64,000 bases of DNA from Poseidonibacter lekithochrous. GTDB taxonomy: Bacteria > Campylobacterota > Campylobacteria > Campylobacterales > Arcobacteraceae. This document shows, piece by piece, positions 26,152 through 33,474 of the stretch. The stretch covers positions 2,046,001-2,110,000 of the forward strand of contig NZ_CP054052.1 of NCBI RefSeq assembly GCF_013283835.1, written 5' to 3'. A program made the translations under genes and the position numbers. Below the pieces are notes generated by a model. It did no database searches, was not told where the DNA came from, and saw nothing but the letters and a program-made list of their open reading frames with translations. Every line of letters starts with the position of its first letter. The first letter of the stretch is position 1.

Positions 26152-27154
26152 AATTATTGAATGGTTTACTACTTTCATAATTCCATAAAAAATTCAATGA
26201 AGCATAATATTCTTTATTATTAGACTTATTATTTTTCATATTTAATAATTCTTTGTAAACTAATTTATTCTCTTTATACTTATCCAAATAAAAATCAATA
26301 GTAAAAACTGAATCTTTTTTATTCAATTGTTCATAATCATAAGATTTTATCAAATGATAATAATTAGTTTTAGTAGGAATATCCCGAATAACTTCTAGCA
26401 AAACCTTTTTGTATTGTTTTAAACAAAATAAATATCTTCTGTGTTTTCTCATATTTATATAATAATATTCTAACGATTCATTTTCAAATATATATGCTAA
26501 ATTTGATATTAAATTTTTATCAAAATATTTTATATAACAAAATTGATTATTTAAAGGTATGGTAAAAATTTTATTCAATTTCTTTTGATATTCACTTATA
26601 TTTTCATCATTCTTTTTCAAAATTAAATCTAAATATTTATTTAAAAATAAATAATGATTAGAAAGAATGTCCTCAACTTTATATGTTTCTACGGAAGGCT
26701 TAAAATTATTTAAACTTGAATATTTTGTATAATTTATTGTATCTTTTGATTTATTCATGATATCAAAAAGAACTGAAGATTTTAATTTACCTTTTTTATC
26801 TCTACTTACTGGATGTCCAATAAGTTCATTTCGAATTTGCCTATTTGGATTTTTATCTTTTAACTCAGAGTGACATAGTTTAAATATGTATAAAAGTTCA
26901 TCAATTAAATCTTGATGTGTGTAAATCACTTGCAATAAAACTATTATATTAGATATATAATCTTCATCAGTATCTATATGGTCAAAGTTTTTTATTAGTG
27001 ATAAAGTATCTGTCAAATAAAAATTTAAATCTCCATAATAATTAATTTTAACTTCATCTGTAAAATTAATTTTTTTTTGAAAAAACTCTTTATTTATATA
27101 AAACTTATTCCAGTTTTCATTAATCTTACTTAATTTATCTCTAATCTTTTCCAT
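26150..27154 (-). CDS. Unknown protein with HEPN-like RX5H motif, third gene of ccdAB operon
   Basis: I do not recognise a named family for this 334-residue protein. It is rich in Lys, Asn, Tyr and Leu and predicted mostly helical, with no signal peptide or membrane segment. The notable feature is R108-N-E-L-I-G-H114, right after a helix (THQDLIDELLYIFKLCHSE, about 79-97). This fits the R-X4-6-H ribonuclease motif of HEPN domains, where Asn after Arg is common. The gene starts three bases after the ccdB stop and so belongs to the same transcript. The DNA is even more AT-rich than its surroundings, suggesting acquisition. A toxin, abortive-infection effector or non-catalytic helper are all possible; function is inference. 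Confidence 0.7.
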   Translation of the reverse strand: MEKIRDKLSKINENWNKFYINKEFFQKKINFTDEVKINYYGDLNFYLTDTLSLIKNFDHIDTDEDYISNIIVLLQVIYTHQDLIDELLYIFKLCHSELKDKNPNRQIRNELIGHPVSRDKKGKLKSSVLFDIMNKSKDTINYTKYSSLNNFKPSVETYKVEDILSNHYLFLNKYLDLILKKNDENISEYQKKLNKIFTIPLNNQFCYIKYFDKNLISNLAYIFENESLEYYYINMRKHRRYLFCLKQYKKVLLEVIRDIPTKTNYYHLIKSYDYEQLNKKDSVFTIDFYLDKYKENKLVYKELLNMKNNKSNNKEYYASLNFLWNYESSKPFNN

Positions 27155-27157
27155 CTA

Positions 27158-27463
27158 TTAGTACCCATAAATCAAAAAATCAATAGAATTTTTTATATCT
27201 TCTTTTTGATTATCTAAAGAACATACTTTTTCATTAAGCTCATTTACTAAAGCTGTACCTATTTGTGAAGTTATTAAATAAACCTTTTCATCATTTACAT
27301 TTAATTCTTTTATTAAACCATTAAATATCTTTTTATCCCTAGACAAAGGCACTACAACTCTTGTATTTAGATGTTTTAATATATCACTTTGCACATCTAT
27401 AAGATATGGTACTTTTTTATTAGTTCGTGGATTGCCATTTTTATATACATCGAATTGAGCCAT
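27158..27463 (-). CDS. ccdB: CcdB-family toxin
   Basis: This 101-residue protein matches CcdB along its length: QFDVYKNGNPRTNKKVPYL at the start, LIDVQSDILKHLNTRVVVPL in the core, VYLITSQIGTALVNELNE, and an NSIDFLIYGY end. CcdB poisons DNA gyrase by binding GyrA; the C-terminal Trp-Gly-Ile of the F-plasmid toxin, important for killing, is here Tyr-Gly-Tyr, so activity could differ. The start overlaps the antitoxin stop by one base (TAATG). Co-transcription with ccdA upstream is the standard antitoxin-first order. Family assignment is firm; toxicity and target are inferred. Confidence 0.9.
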   Translation of the reverse strand: MAQFDVYKNGNPRTNKKVPYLIDVQSDILKHLNTRVVVPLSRDKKIFNGLIKELNVNDEKVYLITSQIGTALVNELNEKVCSLDNQKEDIKNSIDFLIYGY

Positions 27464-27705
27464 TAAAACATCCTACTATCTTTTAGTATTAAACCCTCTT
27501 CTTCTACTTCTTTATTATAAGCATCTATTGCTTCTTTATTTTCTTTATACCATTGTTCTGCTTTTTCATCTTTTGAAGCAATATTTAAATAAGAAGTTAA
27601 AGCCTCTCTAATGATTTGACTTTTCTTTTTACCTTGATTTTCTGCTACTGTATCAAGTTCTGATAATATTGATTCTTCTAAAGTAATAGTCATTTTTCTA
27701 GTCAT
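27463..27705 (-). CDS. ccdA: CcdA-family antitoxin (ribbon-helix-helix)
   Basis: This 80-residue protein has an N-terminal ribbon-helix-helix domain (KMTITLEESILSELDTVAENQGKK..., about 3-45) for DNA binding and dimerisation. Its C-terminal tail, WYKENKEAIDAYNKEVEEEG, matches the CcdA segment that wraps and neutralises CcdB, ending in a final Phe as in CcdA. It should also repress its own operon. It is the first gene of a three-gene unit. The promoter would lie in the short gap between 27705 and cyuA (27758). Confidence 0.88.
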   Translation of the reverse strand: MTRKMTITLEESILSELDTVAENQGKKKSQIIREALTSYLNIASKDEKAEQWYKENKEAIDAYNKEVEEEGLILKDSRMF

Positions 27706-27757
27706 TTATTATCCTTTACCATATTTTACCATACAATTAGAAAAATCATATAAAAAC

Positions 27758-29047
27758 TTACTCTTTATTTTTACTCTGCATTATCCCCAATATAACTTCA
27801 TCAGTTTTCTTCATACCAGATTGAGAAAGTACACCTATATTTTTGATTGTATCTTCTACATTTGAAGATATTATTCCATCACCACCTTGTAGGTATTTGT
27901 CATTTAGTGCCAACATCGACGAGTCGAAAGCTGCATAGATTCCTGTGGCTATTTTCGTAGCACATGAGGCTTTTGCTCCATCACAGATAACTCCTGAGAT
28001 ATTCCCTAGACTGTTTGTTATTGAATTTGCTACAGTATCATAGTCTGCATCTTCTAAGAACGATATAGCACCACTTACCGCACTAGCCGCACACATCACT
28101 CCACAAAATGCAGATAGTCTTCCTACATTTGTTTTTAGATGTATTGTTGAAAGATGTGAGAATATTAGTCCTCTTATTAGTTGTTCTTTGCTTAGATTTT
28201 TTTCTTGTGAGTATTTGATGATTGGTAGAGATGCTGTCATACCTTGGTTTCCACTACCACTTGTAGTCATTACGGGTAGACTACATCCGCTCATTCTTGC
28301 GTCACTTCCTGCGGCTGTGAAGGAAACACATTTGTTTCTTATGTCTTTTCCATAAATACCATTGTTCATATTCTTTTGGATTAGACTTCCGATATTTACT
28401 CCAAATTTCTCACTAAGCCCTGCTTTTGCGATATTTGAGTTTAGCTCTATTACTTGCTCAAAGATTGCTTCTACTATTTTAGTATCTATGCTTTTTGCTA
28501 AGTCATATATAGATTTGATTGTAAGCATTGATCTATCTTCACTTGTAGTTTTGAAATCAAAATCATTACAGATTTGGTCTATTAGTACTTCTGCATTTTT
28601 CTCAATTCTTGTGATATTTGTATGGAAGTGTTTTATCTCTACTATTGCACTCTCATCTTTAGAAAAAGCCTCAACTCTTATATATAGTTTTACATCTGTA
28701 TTATCATGGATTACATTTATTTCATGTGTATCTAGATAATCTTGTGCTTTTTTGATGTCTTCATTATCTAGACAACTTATTACCATAAGCTCCTTATCAC
28801 AGTTTCCTGCACTAACTCCTAGAGCTACTGCTGATTCTATTCCTATCATTCCATTACTGTTTGGGATTGTTACTGATTTTACGTTTTTTATCATATTCCC
28901 TGATACATAAATATCTAGTTTTTCAGGTAATACTCCTAATATTTGTTTTGCTTTTGCACTCACATAAGCTATTGCTATTGGTTCTGTACATCCTAAAGCT
29001 GGAACGATTTCTTCTTTTAATATATTTAGTACTTTATTGATTTCCAT
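27758..29047 (-). CDS. cyuA: L-cysteine desulfidase CyuA (UPF0597)
   Basis: This 429-residue protein matches the CyuA/YhaM (UPF0597, serine dehydratase-like) family, which breaks cysteine down to pyruvate, ammonia and sulfide using an Fe-S cluster. Motifs: PALGCTEPIAIAYVSA near residue 17, SGNMIKNVKSVTIPN, SDARMSGCSLPVMTTSGSGNQGM in the middle, and GVICDGAKASCATKI at about 355. These contain the Cys residues that would ligate the cluster. It is divergent from a LysR-type regulator that starts 110 bases away, the usual arrangement for a substrate-induced enzyme. Cysteine as substrate comes from family knowledge. Confidence 0.88.
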   Translation of the reverse strand: MEINKVLNILKEEIVPALGCTEPIAIAYVSAKAKQILGVLPEKLDIYVSGNMIKNVKSVTIPNSNGMIGIESAVALGVSAGNCDKELMVISCLDNEDIKKAQDYLDTHEINVIHDNTDVKLYIRVEAFSKDESAIVEIKHFHTNITRIEKNAEVLIDQICNDFDFKTTSEDRSMLTIKSIYDLAKSIDTKIVEAIFEQVIELNSNIAKAGLSEKFGVNIGSLIQKNMNNGIYGKDIRNKCVSFTAAGSDARMSGCSLPVMTTSGSGNQGMTASLPIIKYSQEKNLSKEQLIRGLIFSHLSTIHLKTNVGRLSAFCGVMCAASAVSGAISFLEDADYDTVANSITNSLGNISGVICDGAKASCATKIATGIYAAFDSSMLALNDKYLQGGDGIISSNVEDTIKNIGVLSQSGMKKTDEVILGIMQSKNKE

Positions 29048-29156
29048 AATAAATCCTCACATGTATATAGTATGTTTTATTTAAGAAGAATTGTATTACT
29101 ATTAGTTAAGTCATGTCAAATAATACATAATTATTGATTATATAAAGGATAGTTAT

Positions 29157-29990
29157 ATGGATTCAAATTTATTGAAAGTTTTCGTAGCCGTTGCCCAAAA
29201 AAACAGCTTTAGCCTAGGTGCAAAGAAACTAAAAGTAACCCAAACAAATGTAAGCCTTAGAATAAAACAGCTAGAGAAAAACCTAGGATTTGAAGTATTT
29301 CATAGAATTCCAAAAGGAGTAATTCTCACAAAAGAAGGAGAAAAACTACTTCCCTTAGCAATAGAAATAGTAGATAAAGTAAAAGAAGCCCAAAACCAAA
29401 TAAGAAATATCAAAAAGCAAGACTCCCTTGTAATAGCTTCTACATATTCAAATACAAAAATGAGATTAATCCCTCTTTTACAAAAACTAAATCAAGACCA
29501 TCCCGATATAAGATTAGAGCTAATTACAAATAATACAATAGCTATAAAACAAATGATTGTTGAATACAAAGTCGATATAGCCTTTATCAACAACGAACCA
29601 AGCCATGAAGATATAGTTTTACTAAAAAGATATGAAAACGAACTACTATTTGTAGAATCAAAAAAGAACAAAACTTGTAATACAATATTGGGACATCAAG
29701 ATATTTGTGCTTTTTTTAATGGAGCAAAAAAGTATTATGAGCATTTAGGAATAGAAGATTATCCAGTCTTAGAACTAGCAAATTTTGAAGTAATACTAGC
29801 TTGCGTAGAATTAGGTATGGGAAGCACAATCTTACCAAAATCAATTGTGAAAAAATACGGATACATAAGCAAAGTAAAAAGTACAGTAGTAAGTAAAGAT
29901 ATAGTAGATATTCCAACATGTTTAGTATGTAGAAAAGACAATCTACCAAAAATCAGCAACTATCTAAAAAAGATTAGCCTAGATATTTAG
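29157..29990 (+). CDS. LysR-family transcriptional regulator
   Basis: This 277-residue regulator has an N-terminal winged helix-turn-helix (about 1-60; FVAVAQKNSFSLGAKKLKVTQTNVSLRIKQLEK) and a type 2 periplasmic-binding-like effector domain. The start ATG follows TAAAGGATAG. It is divergent from cyuA, so it likely activates cysteine desulfidase with cysteine or a related compound as coinducer. The 110-base gap contains an imperfect inverted repeat AATAAT-N5-ATTATT (29119-29135) close to its own start. Ligand and site are inference. It is unlike the CyuR/Lrp-type control known in enterobacteria. Confidence 0.9.
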   Translation: MDSNLLKVFVAVAQKNSFSLGAKKLKVTQTNVSLRIKQLEKNLGFEVFHRIPKGVILTKEGEKLLPLAIEIVDKVKEAQNQIRNIKKQDSLVIASTYSNTKMRLIPLLQKLNQDHPDIRLELITNNTIAIKQMIVEYKVDIAFINNEPSHEDIVLLKRYENELLFVESKKNKTCNTILGHQDICAFFNGAKKYYEHLGIEDYPVLELANFEVILACVELGMGSTILPKSIVKKYGYISKVKSTVVSKDIVDIPTCLVCRKDNLPKISNYLKKISLDI

Positions 29991-30066
29991 ATTAAAGCTA
30001 GTATTTAGGGCTTCTTATCTATTATTCCATTCAAATAAACACAAGTAATTAAAAGCATAGGAATAT

Positions 30067-30570
30067 ATGAGCGCACTAACTTTATCTATCATTGGAACTT
30101 TATCAGTATTATTACACGGTCTTGGTACTGCTCAGACTTGTCCATCTCGCTCAAAGCTTTATATTGGTACTGCTGTTGTATTGATTATTCCTGATTTATA
30201 TTATAGTGGTGGATTACATGGGGCTTTACAGTCTGTAGTTATTGCTACTTTATTTTTCCTAGGTAGTTTAGAACTAAGTAAAATAGAGAAGATAGTGAAG
30301 TATTTCTTACCTATTTTTACAATGTATTTGTTTTATAAGCTTCAAGAACCTATTGGATTATTATTGGTACTTGCAGGTATTACTACTACCTTAGCTACAA
30401 TTGCAAAGAAAAACTATGATGTAAAAAGACTACTTTTTATTTCCCTATTTTGTTGGGGAACTTATGCACTTTATTATCAAGCTTGGTTTACTGTAGCTTT
30501 TGATGTATTGGGTATTTGTGGAATTATCTACTCTCTTAGAAAAGAGAAGAAAAAACAAAAAAACTTATAA
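30067..30570 (+). CDS. YgjV-family inner membrane protein
   Basis: This 167-residue polytopic protein has about five hydrophobic segments (near 5-20, 32-48, 53-68, 75-90, 95-110 and 120-155) and a basic C-terminal tail (RKEKKKQKNL). It resembles the YgjV family of small inner membrane proteins of unknown function. It has no operon partner close by: the next gene is 80 bases away. Two closely spaced residues GLGTAQTCPSRSK before the second helix look like a conserved cytoplasmic loop. Function is not known. Confidence 0.7.
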   Translation: MSALTLSIIGTLSVLLHGLGTAQTCPSRSKLYIGTAVVLIIPDLYYSGGLHGALQSVVIATLFFLGSLELSKIEKIVKYFLPIFTMYLFYKLQEPIGLLLVLAGITTTLATIAKKNYDVKRLLFISLFCWGTYALYYQAWFTVAFDVLGICGIIYSLRKEKKKQKNL

Positions 30571-30650
30571 TTAACTCTTTATTTCATTAATCATCTATTT
30601 AATATAGTGTATTATCATATTACATATACTTACAAAAGGATGTGATATAG

Positions 30651-31286
30651 ATGTTTGCCATATATAACAACGGAAGTGTAGCTATTAGAAGTAGCGCGGA
30701 TAACTTATATCAAATCAAAAATACAGATGCTCCATCAGATGTATCACTTAAACCTGATGATGATACTTTGTTCCAAGAACTGAGTAAAAAACAAGAAAAC
30801 AATCAAAACAAAGCAAATCAAGAACAACTAAATGTCTACAAACAAATGGCAAATATTGATACTACAGAAGCTGTATATCATGTAAAAGATATTATGACTG
30901 TTGATTGCATTTTTTTATTAGAGAATGCTACAGTAATGGATTCTTACAATACCCTAAAAGACGCCCAAGTAAGCCAAGTACCAATACTGTCAAATGACAA
31001 AAAAATCCTAGGTTTAATAAACAAAAAAATCATCCTAAATCTAATCCTTGAAGACTTAGAAAACAGCAGAGAAATATTATCAAAAAAAGTAGGAGATTTA
31101 TACCTACCACAGCTAATTACTACTGATCCAATTACAGATATTAGAAGAGTTTCAAAAGTAATGATTGATTTTAAATTAGATGCAATTCCAGTAGTAGATG
31201 AAGAAGATACCCTAGTAGGAATAGTATCAAAAAGTGATATTATAAAAGCAGTATCTACAATACCAAAACTACAGCTTTATTCATAG
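30651..31286 (+). CDS. CBS-domain pair protein
   Basis: This 211-residue soluble protein has an N-terminal region of about 75 residues, with a Gln/Asn-rich linker (QENNQNKANQEQLN), then two CBS motifs forming a Bateman module (about 83-205). The repeats begin VKDIMTVDCIFLLENATVMD and VGDLYLPQLITTDPITDIRR, each ending with the typical VPILSNDKKILGLI and IPVVDEEDTLVGIVSKSDI segments. Such modules bind adenine nucleotides and act as regulatory domains; the partner here is unknown. The N-terminus FAIYNNGSVAIRSSADNLYQI does not match a domain I know. Confidence 0.85.
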   Translation: MFAIYNNGSVAIRSSADNLYQIKNTDAPSDVSLKPDDDTLFQELSKKQENNQNKANQEQLNVYKQMANIDTTEAVYHVKDIMTVDCIFLLENATVMDSYNTLKDAQVSQVPILSNDKKILGLINKKIILNLILEDLENSREILSKKVGDLYLPQLITTDPITDIRRVSKVMIDFKLDAIPVVDEEDTLVGIVSKSDIIKAVSTIPKLQLYS

Positions 31287-31355
31287 GGAAATTAACTTTT
31301 TTTTCTTATATTTCTTTATTCAAAACTATCATATAATAAGAAAAAAGCATTCATT

Positions 31356-31514
31356 ATGAAAAAAATAAAAAACCTTTGTGGTATCAAAAAAGCAGACTTT
31401 CATATATACAAAGATGAAATTGTTAAAGTAGTAAATCACCCACATTTTATTTGTAAAAAATGTCTAAGAGTAGCAAATGAGAAAAAGCATTTGTGTAAAG
31501 CTGAAAGCTTCTAA
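31356..31514 (+). CDS. Small Cys/His-rich protein (52 residues)
   Basis: This reading frame is too short for many callers. It starts ATG at 31356 and encodes 52 residues, beginning MKKIKNLCGIKKADFHIYKD. It is strongly basic and carries C8, a CKKC pair (C34, C37) and a later H46 and C48 in a tail KKHLCKAESF, plus HPHF before the pair. The pattern C-X2-C then H-X-C could bind zinc or an Fe-S cluster. Codon use is like real genes and no frame competes here. No convincing AGGAGG-type ribosome site is seen. Similar short CXXC proteins exist in related bacteria as far as I recall, but I could not check. Confidence 0.6.
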   Translation: MKKIKNLCGIKKADFHIYKDEIVKVVNHPHFICKKCLRVANEKKHLCKAESF

Positions 31515-31606
31515 TCAAATAAACTCTCTTCTTCATCTATTTTATAGCAACTATTTAGTAATATATCTAAAATTTATATAACGAAACAAACAAAAGGGTT
31601 TTTAAA

Positions 31607-32248
31607 GTGAAAAAGAAAAATCATATTAAGAAAATCTCAAACTATGCTATGGTTGGAGGATTAGGTGCTATTCTAGTTTCAGGACTAGTAGGATGTGAAG
31701 ATAAATCAAATAATCAACAAAACTTTCAACAAAGTGATGCTTTTGCAAGTGCTGCTCAAAAAGAAGGTGCATTTGTAATTATTGAAGAATCAGCTGATGG
31801 AAGATATGCAATTGCAGATGAGTTCCCATCTTCTAAAACTACAATCGTACTAAGAAAACCAGATGGTTCAGAAAGAATCCTTGCAAAAGATGAAATCGAT
31901 GCTTTAGTAAAAGCAGAAGAAGTGAAAATCGATAATGGTACATCACCTCTTACAAATCCAGAAGCAGAAGTAAGTAATGGAGGAATGGGACTTGGTGGAG
32001 TTCTATTATCATCTATTGCAGGAGCTATGATTGGATCATGGTTAGGTAATAAATTATTCAATAATCAAAACTACCAAAACCAAAGAAAAACTCAATATAA
32101 AAGCCCACAAACATATAGTAAATCTCAAAGTTCTTTTTCAAAAGCAAAAAGTTCAGCAAACAAAACATCTTCTAGTAAAAAAAGCGGATTCTTTGGAAGT
32201 AAATCATCATCTACTCCAAAAAAATCTGGTTCTTTCTTCGGTGGTTAA
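31607..32248 (+). CDS. UPF0323 lipoprotein
   Basis: This 213-residue protein starts with GTG at 31607. A lipoprotein signal peptide ends SGLVGCEDKS with the lipid-accepting Cys near residue 30. A folded region follows (EGAFVIIEESADGRYAIADEFPSS), then a glycine-rich hydrophobic stretch (GGVLLSSIAGAMIGSWLGNKLF, about 125-146). The tail is rich in Ser, Lys, Gln and Gly and ends SGSFFGG. It matches the UPF0323/YgiB-like lipoproteins known in Helicobacter and relatives. The glutathionylspermidine-synthase-like gene follows by three bases, the same ygiB-ygiC pairing seen in enterobacteria. Function is not known. Confidence 0.85.
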   Translation: MKKKNHIKKISNYAMVGGLGAILVSGLVGCEDKSNNQQNFQQSDAFASAAQKEGAFVIIEESADGRYAIADEFPSSKTTIVLRKPDGSERILAKDEIDALVKAEEVKIDNGTSPLTNPEAEVSNGGMGLGGVLLSSIAGAMIGSWLGNKLFNNQNYQNQRKTQYKSPQTYSKSQSSFSKAKSSANKTSSSKKSGFFGSKSSSTPKKSGSFFGG

Positions 32249-32251
32249 TAG

Positions 32252-33430
32252 ATGAATTTATTAAAATTACAACCATTAACAGATGAATATTTAGAATCTA
32301 TTGGATTTGTATGGCATACAGATGAAGACAATTCATCGTATGTAGCAGATGAAGTAGTAGAAATTTCTGAAGAAGAAGCAGACGCATATTATGAAGCTAC
32401 AAACGAACTATATGATATGTTCTGTGAAGCTGGAGAATACGTAGTTGAAAACGATTTATTCCATGATTTAAATATTCCATTTAACTTAGTAGAAATAATC
32501 AAAGAATCATGGGAAAACGATGTTCATTGGCATTTATATTCAAGATTTGATTTAGCAGGTGGACTTGATGGTAAACCTATTAAACTAATTGAATTTAATG
32601 CAGATACACCTACTTCATTATTTGAAACAGCTGTAATTCAATGGGCATTATTAAAAGCAAACGGATTAGATGAAGCATCACAATTCAATAATCTTTATGA
32701 AGGACTAAAAGAGAACTTCAAAAGAATTATTACTCTTGATTCAGAAATTGAAAAATTTGATGAGTATTATGAAAAACTAGGATGGAAGATTTTATTCTCT
32801 TCTATTTCTTCTTCAAGCGAAGATATTAATACTACAAAACTTTTACAACATATTGCAGATGAAGCAGGATTTAATACTGACTTTGAATATATGGAAAATG
32901 TAGAGTTTGCTGATGAAGGTATTTTTGCAAATGAACAAAGTTTTGAATTCTGGTTCAAACTAATTCCTTGGGAAGATATTGCAATTGATGAGAGTGAATT
33001 AGCTCTAATCTTAGCAGAAATCATCAAAGAGAAAAAAGCTATTATTTTCAATCCTGCATATACTTTAATGTTCCAATCAAAAGGATTTATGAAAGTATTA
33101 TGGGATTTATACCCAAATCATCCACTATTATTAGAAACTTCGTTTGAGCCTTTAGAAGGTAAAAAACAAGTTGAGAAAAGATGTTTTGGTAGAGAAGGTG
33201 CCAACACAAAAATCATTAATGAAGATGGTTCTATTGATGTTGAAACTGATGGAGTTTATGAAGGTCATAAAGCAATCTATCAAGAATATGTAGAGTTAAA
33301 TACAGATGCCAATGGTGTTACTTACCAAGCTGGTATTTTCTACGCTTTTGAAGCTTGTGGACTTGGATTTAGAAGAGGTGAAAAAATTCTAAACAACATG
33401 TCTAAATTTGTAGGACATATCGTAAAATAA
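32252..33430 (+). CDS. Glutathionylspermidine synthase-like ATP-grasp protein (YgiC type)
   Basis: This 392-residue protein has the fold of the ATP-grasp C-terminal half of glutathionylspermidine synthase, with no amidase domain. Motifs: RFDLAGGLDGKPIKLIEFNADTP with catalytic Asp/Asn/Glu residues near 110-135, ELALILAEIIKEKKAIIFNPAYT, and KRCFGREGANTKI near the ATP site. Enterobacterial YgiC homologs are of unclear substrate but would ligate an amine to a peptide carboxyl group with ATP. It is 3 bases after the UPF0323 lipoprotein, in a conserved pair. A hairpin terminator follows. Substrate unknown. Confidence 0.85.
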   Translation: MNLLKLQPLTDEYLESIGFVWHTDEDNSSYVADEVVEISEEEADAYYEATNELYDMFCEAGEYVVENDLFHDLNIPFNLVEIIKESWENDVHWHLYSRFDLAGGLDGKPIKLIEFNADTPTSLFETAVIQWALLKANGLDEASQFNNLYEGLKENFKRIITLDSEIEKFDEYYEKLGWKILFSSISSSSEDINTTKLLQHIADEAGFNTDFEYMENVEFADEGIFANEQSFEFWFKLIPWEDIAIDESELALILAEIIKEKKAIIFNPAYTLMFQSKGFMKVLWDLYPNHPLLLETSFEPLEGKKQVEKRCFGREGANTKIINEDGSIDVETDGVYEGHKAIYQEYVELNTDANGVTYQAGIFYAFEACGLGFRRGEKILNNMSKFVGHIVK

Positions 33431-33440
33431 TTTCACTTTA

Positions 33441-33465
33441 TAACTAAGGATTAAATCCTTAGTTA
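33441..33465 (+). terminator. Terminator after glutathionylspermidine synthase-like gene
   Basis: Arms TAACTAAGGATT (33441-33452) and AATCCTTAGTTA (33454-33465) form a 10-11 bp stem followed by TTCTTTTA. It sits between convergent genes and also serves the minus-strand gene beyond it. Confidence 0.7.
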
Positions 33466-33474
33466 TTCTTTTAT

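Noticed and set aside
26150-27154. Treating the third ccdAB-operon gene as a random open frame
   Set aside because: It is 334 codons, starts three bases after ccdB and has a normal amino acid profile for a helical protein, so it is reported as a real gene of unknown function.
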